Positions 1 through 7,986 are shown, numbered from the stretch's first letter. The stretch is DNA of 64,000 nucleotides from Pelagibacteraceae bacterium AG-461-B04 (GCA_003211835.1 QCRN01000005.1:1-64000), one strand, 5' to 3'. Notes: generated by a model from the letters alone, not told the origin. A program made the numbers and translations.

Positions 1-1
1 A

Positions 2-133
2 GATATTCAATTTTACTGTTTTAAATTTGTTTCCGATCAAGCAAATGAAGATGCCAGCATGGACTGGAAATCAAATCAATCTTTGGGCGCAAATATTTTT
101 AAGTCAAAATTATTAAACGATTTAGTCGACTGA
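2..133 (+). CDS. C-terminal fragment of a nucleosidase-like protein (5' truncated)
   Basis: An open frame enters from the left edge and stops with TGA, leaving 43 residues. The stretch FKFVSDQANEDASMDWKSN resembles the C-terminal segment of MTA/SAH nucleosidases of the purine nucleoside phosphorylase family, where a V(S/T)D motif carries the catalytic aspartate and a D-W or similar follows before the final helix. That family cleaves methylthioadenosine or adenosylhomocysteine to adenine plus the thioribosyl product. Only the tail is visible, so the assignment rests on one short motif; another member of the phosphorylase superfamily is possible. Confidence 0.45.
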   Translation, partial: DIQFYCFKFVSDQANEDASMDWKSNQSLGANIFKSKLLNDLVD

Positions 134-205
134 TTAGTAAAAGTTTGAAAGAACAACCGTATCGAGGGCTTAAATTCTTTCCTTCCATCATCTTGTATGA
201 TTAAG

Positions 206-346
206 CTATTTGTCTAATTTATTTTCAATGTAATCGAGCTTTATGGTCAATTCTTCAACTTTGGATTTAATTCTTAAGATATTTAGAAAGTTCAAATAAA
301 TAATCAATATTAATAAAAATATAAGTGAAATGATTAGCGCATTCAT
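206..346 (-). CDS. Tiny membrane protein with a coiled-coil-like tail (46 aa), hypothetical
   Basis: I do not recognise this gene. Residues 3-24 form one hydrophobic, Ile/Leu-rich segment, followed by a charged heptad-like tail (KSKVEELTIKLDYIENKLDK). This is the architecture of small single-pass membrane proteins with a short cytosolic coiled coil. The ATG has no clear Shine-Dalgarno sequence, which is common in this window. It lies 59 bp downstream of another tiny membrane ORF on the same strand, so they may share a transcript. The non-random hydrophobic/amphipathic split favours a real gene, but the short length leaves doubt. Confidence 0.4.
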   Translation of the reverse strand: MNALIISLIFLLILIIYLNFLNILRIKSKVEELTIKLDYIENKLDK

Positions 347-405
347 TATTAAGTAAATCTATTTATAAATAAAAAAATAAAAACTACTTATTATTGATAA
401 TATTT

Positions 406-570
406 TTATAAACCGCCAGTAATCAGCCCTACCATTCCAAGAATTAACCATAGAACGAGCATTGCTTTTTCATCAAACTTTTTTGTACTTTCTATACCTT
501 TAATCTGCTTTCTAACAAATAAGCTAAGAAGCAGTGCAAGGACTATCAGATATACAATAGTAAATGCCAT
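406..570 (-). CDS. Small two-helix membrane protein (54 aa), hypothetical
   Basis: I do not recognise this gene. Two hydrophobic helices (about residues 2-19 and 37-52) flank a charged loop of about 18 residues (RKQIKGIESTKKFDEKA). It is divergent from the MFS transporter gene, whose ATG lies 49 bp away, so the gap must hold both promoters. No strong Shine-Dalgarno is visible. The clean two-transmembrane layout with a positively charged loop is typical of small inner-membrane proteins. It could be an accessory subunit of an unknown membrane complex. Confidence 0.45.
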   Translation of the reverse strand: MAFTIVYLIVLALLLSLFVRKQIKGIESTKKFDEKAMLVLWLILGMVGLITGGL

Positions 571-619
571 AAGTAATTAGTGTAGCAACTAAGAATTATT
601 TGTATATAAAATATATGTA

Positions 620-1822
620 ATGAAATTTTTTAGACACTCTTCTTCCCTTTTAGTGATAGTAGGTGGATGCGTTCTTTTATTGGTATCTTTTGGAATAAGA
701 CACTCATCTGGATTATATTTAATTCCTATTTCAGACCATATACAAACTGGAAGAGAAGTGTTTGGTTTCGCCATTGCAATTCAATTCCTTATGATTGGAA
801 TTGGATCCCCAATCTTTGGAGCCATTGCAGATAAATATGGTTCATCTATTGCTGGTCTTTATGGAGCAATCTTTTTCTTAATTGGTCTTTATATGATGTC
901 ACTTGTAGAAGGATCAGGCCTCCTCATAGTTTCACAAGTAGTTTTTGGTTTTGGTTGTGCTGGATGTGGAACAGCAGTAATTCTTGGAGCTGTAGGAAAA
1001 GCGGTTACAGGAAAATACCAAACGTTATCATTGGGCATTGTGATGGCTGCAGGTTCCTTAGGGCAATTCGTAATAGTCCCACTATCAGGATTTATGATCG
1101 AAGCAACTGATTGGCAAAAGTCAATTATATATCTGTGTTTTATATCCCTTATCATGATTTTGTTTGCACTAACTCTAACAAAGTCCTCTTTTAATTCAGG
1201 AAAGGATGATCAAGCTGCTCAATCATTAGCATCTGTACTCAATGAAGCTTTTGTAAATAAAAGCTATGTATTGTTAACAGTTGGTTTTTTTGTATGTGGC
1301 TTTCATGTTTCATTTGTAGCAACCCATTTGCCAGCTTATTTAACTGATCTTTCTTTGCCCTTATGGATCGGTTCTTGGTCGCTCGCTTTGATTGGTTTAT
1401 TTAATGTTTTTGGGACTTTATATTTTGGTCATTTAGGTGATCAAAACTCTAAAAAAAATCTTTTGGTTATTTTATACACACTCCGCGCATTTTTATTTTT
1501 GGTATTCATTTTTCTTCCTAAAACTGAGATCACTGTACTAATTTTTGCTGCATTGTTAGGCATCCTTTGGCTATCAACTGTTCCTCTTACTAGCGGAATT
1601 ATTTCTGTAATTTTTGGGACTAAATATATGTCTATGTTATATGGCTTTACATTCCTTTCACATCAAGTTGGGTCATTTATGGGCTCTTGGTTTGGAGGCC
1701 GTTTTTATGATTTTTATGGTTCATACGATATCATGTGGTGGGTATGTGTAATTCTTGGTTTTGTATCTGCATTAATGCATTTTCCAATTACTGAAAAACC
1801 ACTTAAAAAAAGTATTGCTTAA
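620..1822 (+). CDS. MFS transporter, monocarboxylate/oxalate-formate-antiporter-like
   Basis: A 400-residue, strongly hydrophobic protein with about 12 transmembrane segments in two six-helix halves, the normal size for the major facilitator superfamily. After helix 2 it has the loop GAIADKYGSSI, matching the MFS motif G-x3-D-x2-G. The N-terminal RHSSGLYLIPI and the overall pattern resemble the OFA/monocarboxylate branch. It would sit in the inner membrane and move a small organic anion, but the substrate cannot be read from sequence. It is a single-gene unit with a tiny membrane ORF divergent upstream and a long non-coding gap downstream. Confidence 0.8.
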   Translation: MKFFRHSSSLLVIVGGCVLLLVSFGIRHSSGLYLIPISDHIQTGREVFGFAIAIQFLMIGIGSPIFGAIADKYGSSIAGLYGAIFFLIGLYMMSLVEGSGLLIVSQVVFGFGCAGCGTAVILGAVGKAVTGKYQTLSLGIVMAAGSLGQFVIVPLSGFMIEATDWQKSIIYLCFISLIMILFALTLTKSSFNSGKDDQAAQSLASVLNEAFVNKSYVLLTVGFFVCGFHVSFVATHLPAYLTDLSLPLWIGSWSLALIGLFNVFGTLYFGHLGDQNSKKNLLVILYTLRAFLFLVFIFLPKTEITVLIFAALLGILWLSTVPLTSGIISVIFGTKYMSMLYGFTFLSHQVGSFMGSWFGGRFYDFYGSYDIMWWVCVILGFVSALMHFPITEKPLKKSIA

Positions 1823-1871
1823 GTACATATTAAATTTATTAACTATTTTATTGATTCTATTGCTAAATAAG

Positions 1872-1950
1872 TTTTCCACTTATCCACAAGTTAAGAAGTG
1901 AAAATAATTTTTTTTTAATTTAAAATTTTTTTTTAATAAATTAATCTTCT
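1872..1950. other. DnaA-box-like site beside an AT-only tract
   Basis: A perfect match to the DnaA box TTATCCACA lies at 1880-1888, and a near match, TTTTCCACT, lies just before it at 1872-1880. From about 1899 the sequence is almost purely A and T for some 50 bases, with long T runs, which could unwind easily. The pairing of DnaA box and AT-rich tract is the basic layout of an origin unwinding element, but only two boxes are visible and no dnaA, hemE or parAB gene is nearby. DnaA-regulated promoter or chance are real alternatives. Confidence 0.3.
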
Positions 1951-1964
1951 ATTTATCGGAAGAA

Positions 1965-2064
1965 CGAAAATCGAAAGCCTTTCGGGGAGTTTGTTTGGAG
2001 TTAGTCCGGAATTTCGGGGCGAGGTGGAGACCTTTCGGGGTGTTTATCGCGCCCCGTTTTTTTT
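1965..2064 (+). ncRNA. Structured GC-rich leader or small RNA with repeated TTTCGGGG elements
   Basis: In a very AT-rich setting this stretch is G-rich and repetitive. TTTCGGGG occurs three times (1980-1987, 2012-2019, 2033-2040), preceded by two CGAAA copies (1965-1969, 1972-1976) that can pair with TTTCG. It ends in CGCCCCG plus eight T residues, which can pair with either CGGGGCG at 2015 or CGGGGTG at 2036. The mutually exclusive pairings resemble an attenuator or riboswitch expression platform. The next gene starts 35 bp further on. I do not recognise a known riboswitch consensus; it could also be an independent small RNA. Confidence 0.4.
2036..2064 (+). terminator. Rho-independent terminator-like hairpin upstream of the LysE-type gene
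   Basis: CGGGGTG (2036-2042) pairs with CGCCCCG (2050-2056) around a 7-nt loop, followed directly by T8 (2057-2064). It is the best intrinsic terminator in this part of the window. It lies before, not after, a gene, which suits attenuation of the exporter or the end of a small RNA. It is more than 200 bp from the MFS stop, rather far for that gene's own terminator. Confidence 0.6.
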
Positions 2065-2099
2065 GTGCTTTGTGTCTATAAATCGGATACAAATTTCAT

Positions 2100-2726
2100 A
2101 TGTTTTTAGACTTTACCCTTCTTTATTTTTTTATTCCTTTGTTTTTTGTTATTTCTATAACTCCAGGTCTTTGCATGACTCTTGCTTTAACTATGGGTAT
2201 TACCATTGGCCTTAAAAATACTATGAAGATGATGGTTGGGGAACTCATAGGCGTACTAATAGTTGCTGGAAGTGCAGTTATTGGTGGTGGGGCAATTATT
2301 TCATCATATCCAATGACATTTCTCTTTTTTAAATATGGAGGGGGAATTTATTTAATGTTTGTTGGCTATCAAATGTTCAATTCAAGAGGATCATTAGCAT
2401 TAAACTTAGACGGAACACATTCTTTTGAGATTAATTTTTTAAAGTTAGCAAGTCAGGGATTTATTACCGCTGTTGCAAACCCTAAGGGATGGGCTTTTTT
2501 TATTGCTATGGTACCCGCATTTATCAATTATGACTTAGCGCTCATGCCTCAGATGTCAGCATTGGTCGTCATCATTTTAATAATAGAATTCATATCTTTG
2601 ATGATTTACGCAACTGGCGGACAGATGCTTGGAATTATCTTGAAGAAACAAAAAAATATTCAATCTATAAATCGTTTAGCTGGCCTATTAATGGTAGGCG
2701 TTGGAATTTGGCTAGCTCTTAGTTAG
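2100..2726 (+). CDS. LysE/RhtB-family amino-acid exporter
   Basis: A 208-residue membrane protein with about six hydrophobic helices, the standard size of the LysE/RhtB translocators that export basic or neutral amino acids and related compounds. Near the N-terminus SITPGLCMTLALTMG matches the family's conserved S-P-G-P-x3 element after helix 1, and a later NPKGWAFF matches the conserved N-P-K segment at the start of the second half. It follows a structured leader with a terminator-like hairpin, which suggests attenuation. Its stop codon overlaps the convergent racemase-like gene by 15 bp. The substrate is unknown. Confidence 0.8.
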   Translation: MFLDFTLLYFFIPLFFVISITPGLCMTLALTMGITIGLKNTMKMMVGELIGVLIVAGSAVIGGGAIISSYPMTFLFFKYGGGIYLMFVGYQMFNSRGSLALNLDGTHSFEINFLKLASQGFITAVANPKGWAFFIAMVPAFINYDLALMPQMSALVVIILIIEFISLMIYATGGQMLGIILKKQKNIQSINRLAGLLMVGVGIWLALS

Positions 2727-3458
2727 ACTCTGTTTAAAAAGCATCCCAGGTCCTTTTGTTGATTCATTTCCAGAACCACGAAACATATGCCATATCATTG
2801 CCTGGTTTGAAGATACAACAGGTTTATTCAGTAAGCGTTCTGCTTCATCTATTATTTTAAATGTTTTCAAATTTGTGCATGAAATAAATACTGCATCACA
2901 ATCATTTTTTCCAATTTCTAATATTGCTTTCAAACTATCTCTTTCAGATATTCTTGCCACCACTGTGTCATCAGACTCATTAAATGATTTCTCGTTTGAT
3001 ATATTAAAATTATCACTCTGAAGATTTTGTTTGAGTTTTTGAGTTACAGATTGCTCATAGGGTGAAACAAATGCAATATTCTTGCATCCAAAGCTATGAA
3101 GCGCTTCCTTAACCGCTCTTATTGGATCTGTTATAAAAGCATTTTTATGTTGCTCTTTAATTAATTTATTTATTTTTTCAGAGCCAATTACCGTGGCACC
3201 TGAGGTACATGCATATCCAATACTGTTAAAGTCAATTTTTGGGAGAAGGTGCACTGCAATTGGTAAATCATTTTTCATTTTTGCAAGATTCTCATTATTG
3301 ACAGATTGGTCACAGGGAATCCTTGAGTGATAAATGGCAACACTCTCATCAAGTGTGCTTCTTATCTCTTGCTCAATTGTCTCATCACTTTGCAGTACGA
3401 TTAATCCAAATCTCATGCTGTAATAGTCTGGATCATCTAGCTTAAAATTCTTCTCCAT
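2712..3458 (-). CDS. Asp/Glu racemase superfamily protein (maleate isomerase / arylmalonate decarboxylase-like)
   Basis: The 248-residue protein carries the two-cysteine signature of the pseudosymmetric Asp/Glu racemase superfamily: Cys84 in YACTSGATVIG and Cys194 in FISCTNLKTF, each at the end of a beta strand of one lobe. The C-terminal SSNQAMIWHMFR matches the N-Q-x2-x-W segment of the maleate cis-trans isomerase/arylmalonate decarboxylase branch rather than true amino-acid racemases. It is cytosolic. It lies 5 bp after the carboxyltransferase gene on the same strand, so the two are likely co-transcribed and may act on the same dicarboxylic or acyl-CoA-derived substrate. The reaction itself is not determined. 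Confidence 0.75.
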   Translation of the reverse strand: MEKNFKLDDPDYYSMRFGLIVLQSDETIEQEIRSTLDESVAIYHSRIPCDQSVNNENLAKMKNDLPIAVHLLPKIDFNSIGYACTSGATVIGSEKINKLIKEQHKNAFITDPIRAVKEALHSFGCKNIAFVSPYEQSVTQKLKQNLQSDNFNISNEKSFNESDDTVVARISERDSLKAILEIGKNDCDAVFISCTNLKTFKIIDEAERLLNKPVVSSNQAMIWHMFRGSGNESTKGPGMLFKQSLTKS

Positions 3459-3463
3459 AAAAT

Positions 3464-4972
3464 TTATCTCGATGCTTTTAATATTACACTTCTAGTTTCT
3501 GCAGGATCAATTACTGCATCAATTTCAAGGTGAGCTGCAGCTTCAATTGCTTTCCCCTTTTCATACAATTGATCGACTAACTTATTAAAAAGTTCTTCTC
3601 TTTTTATTTTATCTTTTATTTCATCAAGTTCTTTTTTGAACCCAAGCTTGATGGCACCTTCTAATCCCATTGCCCCAAATTCTCCAGTAGGCCAGGCAGC
3701 CGAGTATACTGGTTGATGAAAGCTTCCTCCAGCTAATGCTTGTGCACCCAGTCCATAGCCTTTTCTCAAAAAAATTGTGATCAAAGGTATTTTTATTTGC
3801 GAACCTACTTTAAAAAGAGCAGACATTTTTCTAACTGCCCCTTCTTCTTCACTATCGGGTCCAACCATAAAACCAGGTGTATCGACTAGAGAAATTATTG
3901 AAAGATTTTGAAGATTGCAAAGCTCAATAAAATTTGCAGCTTTATCAGCTGATTCTGAATCGATTGCCCCACCTAAATGTTGACTGTCACTCGCCATCAA
4001 TCCAAATGATTTTCCTTCAATGCGTATAAATCCTGTTACGATACTCTTCCCATACATCTGTTTGAGTTCTATAAAGGTATCTTTATCAGAAATGATATTA
4101 ATAATATTTCTAATTGGGTAAGACCATTTTCTATTTTTTGGCATGATATCTTTTAATTGAGCCTGATCTTCAACTTTCCAATCAACTAAATCACCTTGAA
4201 AGTAAGAAAGTATTTTCTTTGCAAAATCTGTTGCTTCGGCTTCATCTTTAGCTACTAAATCAATAACACCATTTTTTTCATTTACTTCTGATGGACCTAT
4301 TTCTTTTGGGCTATAGGATCCAAGACCACCTCCCTCAATCATTGCAGGACCTGCCATACCAATCCATGAATTTTTGGTAGCTATTCTAATATCTGCACAC
4401 CCAAATAGAGCGGCGTTGCCTGCAAAACAGAAACCATTATTTATGGCAATTCTCAAGCACCTTCCAGTGAGACCTCCCCATAAAGCAAAAGTAGGGACAT
4501 GTAATCCTGCTATGCTTGTAGTGATGTCTGTATCGCCTGGTCTACCACCTCCACCTTCAGTAAATATAACAATTGGTAGTTTATATTTTTTTGCTTTCTC
4601 GCAAATCCGATCAAGCTTCATATGATGAAAATAACCTTGTGTTCCCGCTAAGACAGAATAATCATAGACAATAGCAACGGCATCAGTTGACTCATTATCT
4701 ATTATATTACTATTAATTTTACAGAACCCAGTGATAACGCCATCACCAGAAGTCTCCATTAAAAGTTCTTCTTGGCTTTTACGACTTTTTTGAGCCGCTA
4801 CAGCAAATGCTCCATACTCAAGAAAGCTGTCTTTATCAACAAGATCATAAAGATTTTCTCTTGCAGTTCTTAAATTTAGTTTATGTCGTTTATTTTTTGC
4901 ATGCTCTCGAAAATCATCAGTTGTCTTGTGTAGCCGTTCAATAAATTCAGCAAAGTTTTTTTTATCTTCCAT
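3464..4972 (-). CDS. Acyl-CoA carboxylase carboxyltransferase subunit (PccB/MccB-type)
   Basis: A 502-residue carboxyltransferase with both crotonase-fold halves. The N half has the glycine-rich FTEGGGGRPGD and a GNAALFGCADI oxyanion segment; the C half has VDTPGFMVGPDSEEEGA, which contacts biotin/CoA, and GAMGLEGAIKLGF. These proteins transfer carboxyl from biotin to an acyl-CoA such as propionyl-, methylcrotonyl- or acetyl-CoA. The single chain with both halves is the PccB type, not the split AccA/AccD type. No biotin carboxylase or biotin carrier gene is in the window, so the partner must be encoded elsewhere. It probably shares a transcript with the downstream racemase-like gene. Confidence 0.85.
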   Translation of the reverse strand: MEDKKNFAEFIERLHKTTDDFREHAKNKRHKLNLRTARENLYDLVDKDSFLEYGAFAVAAQKSRKSQEELLMETSGDGVITGFCKINSNIIDNESTDAVAIVYDYSVLAGTQGYFHHMKLDRICEKAKKYKLPIVIFTEGGGGRPGDTDITTSIAGLHVPTFALWGGLTGRCLRIAINNGFCFAGNAALFGCADIRIATKNSWIGMAGPAMIEGGGLGSYSPKEIGPSEVNEKNGVIDLVAKDEAEATDFAKKILSYFQGDLVDWKVEDQAQLKDIMPKNRKWSYPIRNIINIISDKDTFIELKQMYGKSIVTGFIRIEGKSFGLMASDSQHLGGAIDSESADKAANFIELCNLQNLSIISLVDTPGFMVGPDSEEEGAVRKMSALFKVGSQIKIPLITIFLRKGYGLGAQALAGGSFHQPVYSAAWPTGEFGAMGLEGAIKLGFKKELDEIKDKIKREELFNKLVDQLYEKGKAIEAAAHLEIDAVIDPAETRSVILKASR

Positions 4973-4980
4973 GTTTAACT

Positions 4981-5511
4981 CTATAGCATTTTTCTTAATA
5001 TCTTATCCTTTTGAAAAGCATGATGATATATGACAGCACTCAAATGAATAGAGAAAAGAATTAAAAGAAAATAAGCTGACAAAGCGTGAATTGCATAAAA
5101 TTTATCAGCAAGATCAAAGTTGTAATAATCAATTGATGCTTTCATAATGATAAAATTGACTTCCTCGCCGGATAATAAAAGTTTACTTACGCCACTTATA
5201 GTGATGACCAATAAAGTCATATAGAAAAGACCATGCACAACTTGAGAGGCAATAATCTGGATTTTGCTCATTGATATATTATTAATGGGCTTTGTATTAA
5301 TTGATTTCCATATCAATCTTAATAGTGTTATGTAAAAAATAGTCATACCAATGATTATATGAACATTTTCAATAGAGAGTTTAAATTCAGAAAACTCAAG
5401 ATTGTCTAAATAAATTCCTAGAGGTAGTTGGAACAGTAATATTACAAAAGTAATCCAGTGGAAAAGACGTGCAAGAAATCCATAAGAATTAGTGTCATTT
5501 GTAATTTTCAT
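4981..5511 (-). CDS. Cytochrome b561-family membrane protein
   Basis: A 176-residue protein with four hydrophobic helices and histidines placed as in bacterial b561 (LFHWITFV in helix 1, NVHIIIGM in helix 2, ASQVVHGL in helix 3, YAIHALSAYF and FSIHLSA in helix 4), which would bind two b hemes. It would oxidise quinol or pass electrons across the inner membrane. The start lies 17 bp from a divergent gene for a periplasmic cytochrome c, a common partner arrangement, so electron exchange between the two is likely. It also sits 8 bp after the carboxyltransferase start on the same strand. Confidence 0.85.
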   Translation of the reverse strand: MKITNDTNSYGFLARLFHWITFVILLFQLPLGIYLDNLEFSEFKLSIENVHIIIGMTIFYITLLRLIWKSINTKPINNISMSKIQIIASQVVHGLFYMTLLVITISGVSKLLLSGEEVNFIIMKASIDYYNFDLADKFYAIHALSAYFLLILFSIHLSAVIYHHAFQKDKILRKML

Positions 5512-5528
5512 ATTATATAATTAAATAC

Positions 5529-5981
5529 ATGATTAATTTTTTTCAATTTCTAATCTCCTCAATTCTATCGATATTACTATTAATTGTAATTGCTTTTGCG
5601 GACGATCACGGAAATATTATTAAGGAGAGAAAGTCACTATTTAAGCAGAATTATAGTCATGCTAAGAGAATGAGTGCTGAAATTACTAAAGGGAATAATG
5701 AGAAAGTGATTGAGCTATCACAAAAGATGAGCACAAATTATGACAGGCTTTTAGATTTATTTCCAGATAACACCAAAACAGGCTACGATACAGAGGCTTT
5801 GCCAACGATATGGCTACAAAAAGATGAATTTAATACTCTAATGATAGAGACTTCAAATAAAGTTAAAGAGTTTACAGTTCTTGCATCCAATCTAACTGGA
5901 GATGAGTTAAAAGATGCCCAAAAGAAACTAATCTGGTCAAGTTGTAAGACTTGTCACGATAAGTTTAGAATGCCTCATTAA
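5529..5981 (+). CDS. Periplasmic class II cytochrome c (c'/c-556 type)
   Basis: The 150-residue precursor starts with a hydrophobic signal (residues 1-24, ending near AFA). The mature part is helical and has its single heme-binding CKTCH at residues 139-143, very close to the C-terminus. C-terminal heme attachment in a four-helix bundle is the hallmark of class II cytochromes c (c', c-554, c-556). The gene is divergent from a b561-type cytochrome and likely shares its promoter region, suggesting a b561-to-c electron transfer pair. It meets the stop of the convergent yjbQ-like gene with almost no gap. Confidence 0.85.
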   Translation: MINFFQFLISSILSILLLIVIAFADDHGNIIKERKSLFKQNYSHAKRMSAEITKGNNEKVIELSQKMSTNYDRLLDLFPDNTKTGYDTEALPTIWLQKDEFNTLMIETSNKVKEFTVLASNLTGDELKDAQKKLIWSSCKTCHDKFRMPH

Positions 5982-5983
5982 AC

Positions 5984-6418
5984 TTAAGCTACAATTGTCA
6001 TACTAATTATTCTTCTTATGCCAGGATCATTGTTTTTATAACGATGTTCAAAAATAAAAACTCCTTGCCATGTTCCCAAATCAAGCTTCTTCTCTTTGAT
6101 AGGTATATTAATGCTTGTATTTGTTAAAGCTGATTTAATATGGGCTGGCATATCGTCAGGACCTTCTTCCTTGTGTGCATAATTTCCCGACTCTGGGACT
6201 ACACGATCAAAAAAATCTATTATGTCCTTCAGAACATTTGGATCAGCATTTTCTTGAATAATAAGTGATGCTGAAGTGTGCTTAATAAATAATGTACACA
6301 AACCTTTTGCAATTCTATGTTTTGCAATAGCCTGGTTTATTATTTCAGTGATATTATAAAGCCCTTTACCGTCAATAGTAATTTCAAGTTCTTTTTGGAT
6401 TAACATTTTAGATATCAA
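5984..6418 (-). CDS. yjbQ: YjbQ/UPF0047 family protein
   Basis: The 144-residue protein matches the UPF0047 (YjbQ) family: HTSASLIIQENADPNV (the family's conserved HTSA-x-L-x2-Q-E-N), NYAHKEEGPDDMPAHIKSAL with the conserved His/Asp cluster, and the terminal GTWQGVFIFEHR. The family forms small trimers; members have weak thiamine-phosphate-synthase activity in vitro but the cellular role is not settled. ATG codons at residues 1 and 5 are both possible starts. It is divergent from selO with a 30-bp gap and seems to be a single-gene unit. Confidence 0.9.
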   Translation of the reverse strand: MISKMLIQKELEITIDGKGLYNITEIINQAIAKHRIAKGLCTLFIKHTSASLIIQENADPNVLKDIIDFFDRVVPESGNYAHKEEGPDDMPAHIKSALTNTSINIPIKEKKLDLGTWQGVFIFEHRYKNNDPGIRRIISMTIVA

Positions 6419-6448
6419 TAATTAGGAATTTAAATTAAATTTAAAATA

Positions 6449-7912
6449 ATGATAAATCATAATGAGTCATTTTCAAACATTGGATTAAAGCTTAAGGCAA
6501 CTTATACCCAATTGCCTGAGATTCTGTTCTCTAAACTAATGCCTGTAAGTGTAAAAGACCCTAAAACTGTAGCCCTCAATGAATCATTATCTACAGAATT
6601 GGGAATTGATTTTTCGAAACTTTCTAGTGAAGACCTCTCTAATTTTTTATCTGGAAATACAATACCTACTGGGATTGGTCCTTTCGCACAAGCATACGCC
6701 GGTCATCAATTTGGAAATTTCACAATTCTTGGTGATGGAAGAGCTCTTACCATTGGAGAGCAAAGCACGCCTAAAGGCGATATCTATGATATTCAATTTA
6801 AAGGATCAGGAAGAACACCTTATTCAAGGGGAGGGGATGGAAGAGCGGCTTTGGGCCCTATGCTTCGTGAATATCTAATTAGTGAAGCCATGTTCTATTT
6901 AAACATTCCAACCACAAGAAGTCTTGCTGTTGTTGAGACTGGAGAAAAAGTTTTTAGAGAGACTCCTTTAAAAGGAGCTATCTTAACAAGAGTTGCAGCT
7001 AGTCATGTTCGGTTTGGTACATTTCAATTCTTAGCGGCCCACAAGGACATCGATGCTATGTCAAAGTTACTTGACTACTGCATCAAAAGACATTTTCCAG
7101 GAATCTTAGATAGCCCAAATAAAGTAATTGAATTTATTAAGTTAGTGATGTCAAAACAAATTGATCTAATTGTAAACTGGATGCGTGTTGGATTTATACA
7201 TGGTGTTATGAATACTGATAATTCAACTATCTGTGGAGAAACTATAGACTACGGTCCATGCGCGTTCATGGATCAGTATGATCACAAAGCAGTGTTCAGT
7301 TCTATCGATTTTAAAGGAAGGTACGCCTACGGTAATCAACCTGCGACTATTCATTGGAATTTAATTAGACTTGCTGAAAGCTTGCTTCCTTTAATCGATA
7401 AGGATGAGACAAAATCAGTAGAAATTGCCCAGAAAACAATCGATTCTTTCAGTGAAATATTTAACGAAAAATGGCAAATCATGATGAGATCAAAACTTGG
7501 AATAACTGATAGAAGTAGAGAGGATGAAGTTTTAATTAAGGATTTACTGACATGGATGCAATCAAAAAAACCAGACTTCACAAATACTTTTTGCAACTTG
7601 ATGGACAGCAATCATGCAAATGACGAGGAGTTCGAAGATACTGAATTTCTAGTATGGAAAAAAAATTGGCAAGAAAGGATCAATAATAATGATTATCTAA
7701 ATATTATGAAAAAAACTAATCCCATATTAATTCCTAGAAATTATTTAGTTGAAGAAGCTTTAGCTGAAGCTGAAATAGAAGGTAAATTCTCTCAATTTAA
7801 TGAACTACTTGTAGTTTTGTCAAAGCCATACGAGCAATTAGACATTGATGAAAAATATTCGAAAACGCCTCAAATTCAAGCTGAACCTTATAAAACTTAC
7901 TGCGGAACATAG
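6449..7912 (+). CDS. selO: SelO-type protein adenylyltransferase (pseudokinase fold)
   Basis: At 487 residues it has the usual YdiU/SelO length. Conserved blocks are visible in order: YAGHQFGNFTILGDGRA, QFKGSGRTPYSRGGDGRAAL (the inverted-nucleotide-binding segment), PMLREYLISEAM, AASHVRFGTF and GFIHGVMNTDNSTICGETID (the catalytic HGxxNxDN region). Known SelO enzymes bind ATP in a flipped orientation and transfer AMP to Ser/Thr/Tyr of redox-related proteins. The bacterial form here ends at residues PYKTYCGT, with a penultimate Cys region, whereas animal and some bacterial forms end in Sec or Cys for redox control. Cytosolic, monocistronic. Confidence 0.95.
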   Translation: MINHNESFSNIGLKLKATYTQLPEILFSKLMPVSVKDPKTVALNESLSTELGIDFSKLSSEDLSNFLSGNTIPTGIGPFAQAYAGHQFGNFTILGDGRALTIGEQSTPKGDIYDIQFKGSGRTPYSRGGDGRAALGPMLREYLISEAMFYLNIPTTRSLAVVETGEKVFRETPLKGAILTRVAASHVRFGTFQFLAAHKDIDAMSKLLDYCIKRHFPGILDSPNKVIEFIKLVMSKQIDLIVNWMRVGFIHGVMNTDNSTICGETIDYGPCAFMDQYDHKAVFSSIDFKGRYAYGNQPATIHWNLIRLAESLLPLIDKDETKSVEIAQKTIDSFSEIFNEKWQIMMRSKLGITDRSREDEVLIKDLLTWMQSKKPDFTNTFCNLMDSNHANDEEFEDTEFLVWKKNWQERINNNDYLNIMKKTNPILIPRNYLVEEALAEAEIEGKFSQFNELLVVLSKPYEQLDIDEKYSKTPQIQAEPYKTYCGT

Positions 7913-7958
7913 ACTAAAAGTTGTAATAAATTATTTGAAGTTCGTAAGTAAATAAAAT

Positions 7959-7986
7959 TTGCTTTTTTATTAGATATCACTATAAG
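7959..7986 (+). promoter_or_regulatory. Likely sigma-70 promoter of the cold-shock gene
   Basis: TTGCTT (7959-7964) and TATAAG (7981-7986) are separated by 16 bp, close to the housekeeping consensus. Transcription from here would give a 5' leader of about 70 nt before the cold-shock ORF. That leader contains a small hairpin, GGACTT/AAGTCT around GAACG (8020-8036), and an AAGGAATAAG ribosome-binding site. Long structured leaders are typical of cold-shock genes. Confidence 0.4.

Noticed and set aside
1991-2215. A 74-codon frame through the GC-rich leader
   Set aside because: It runs across the terminator hairpin and overlaps the LysE-type gene in another frame; the structure, not coding, explains the region.
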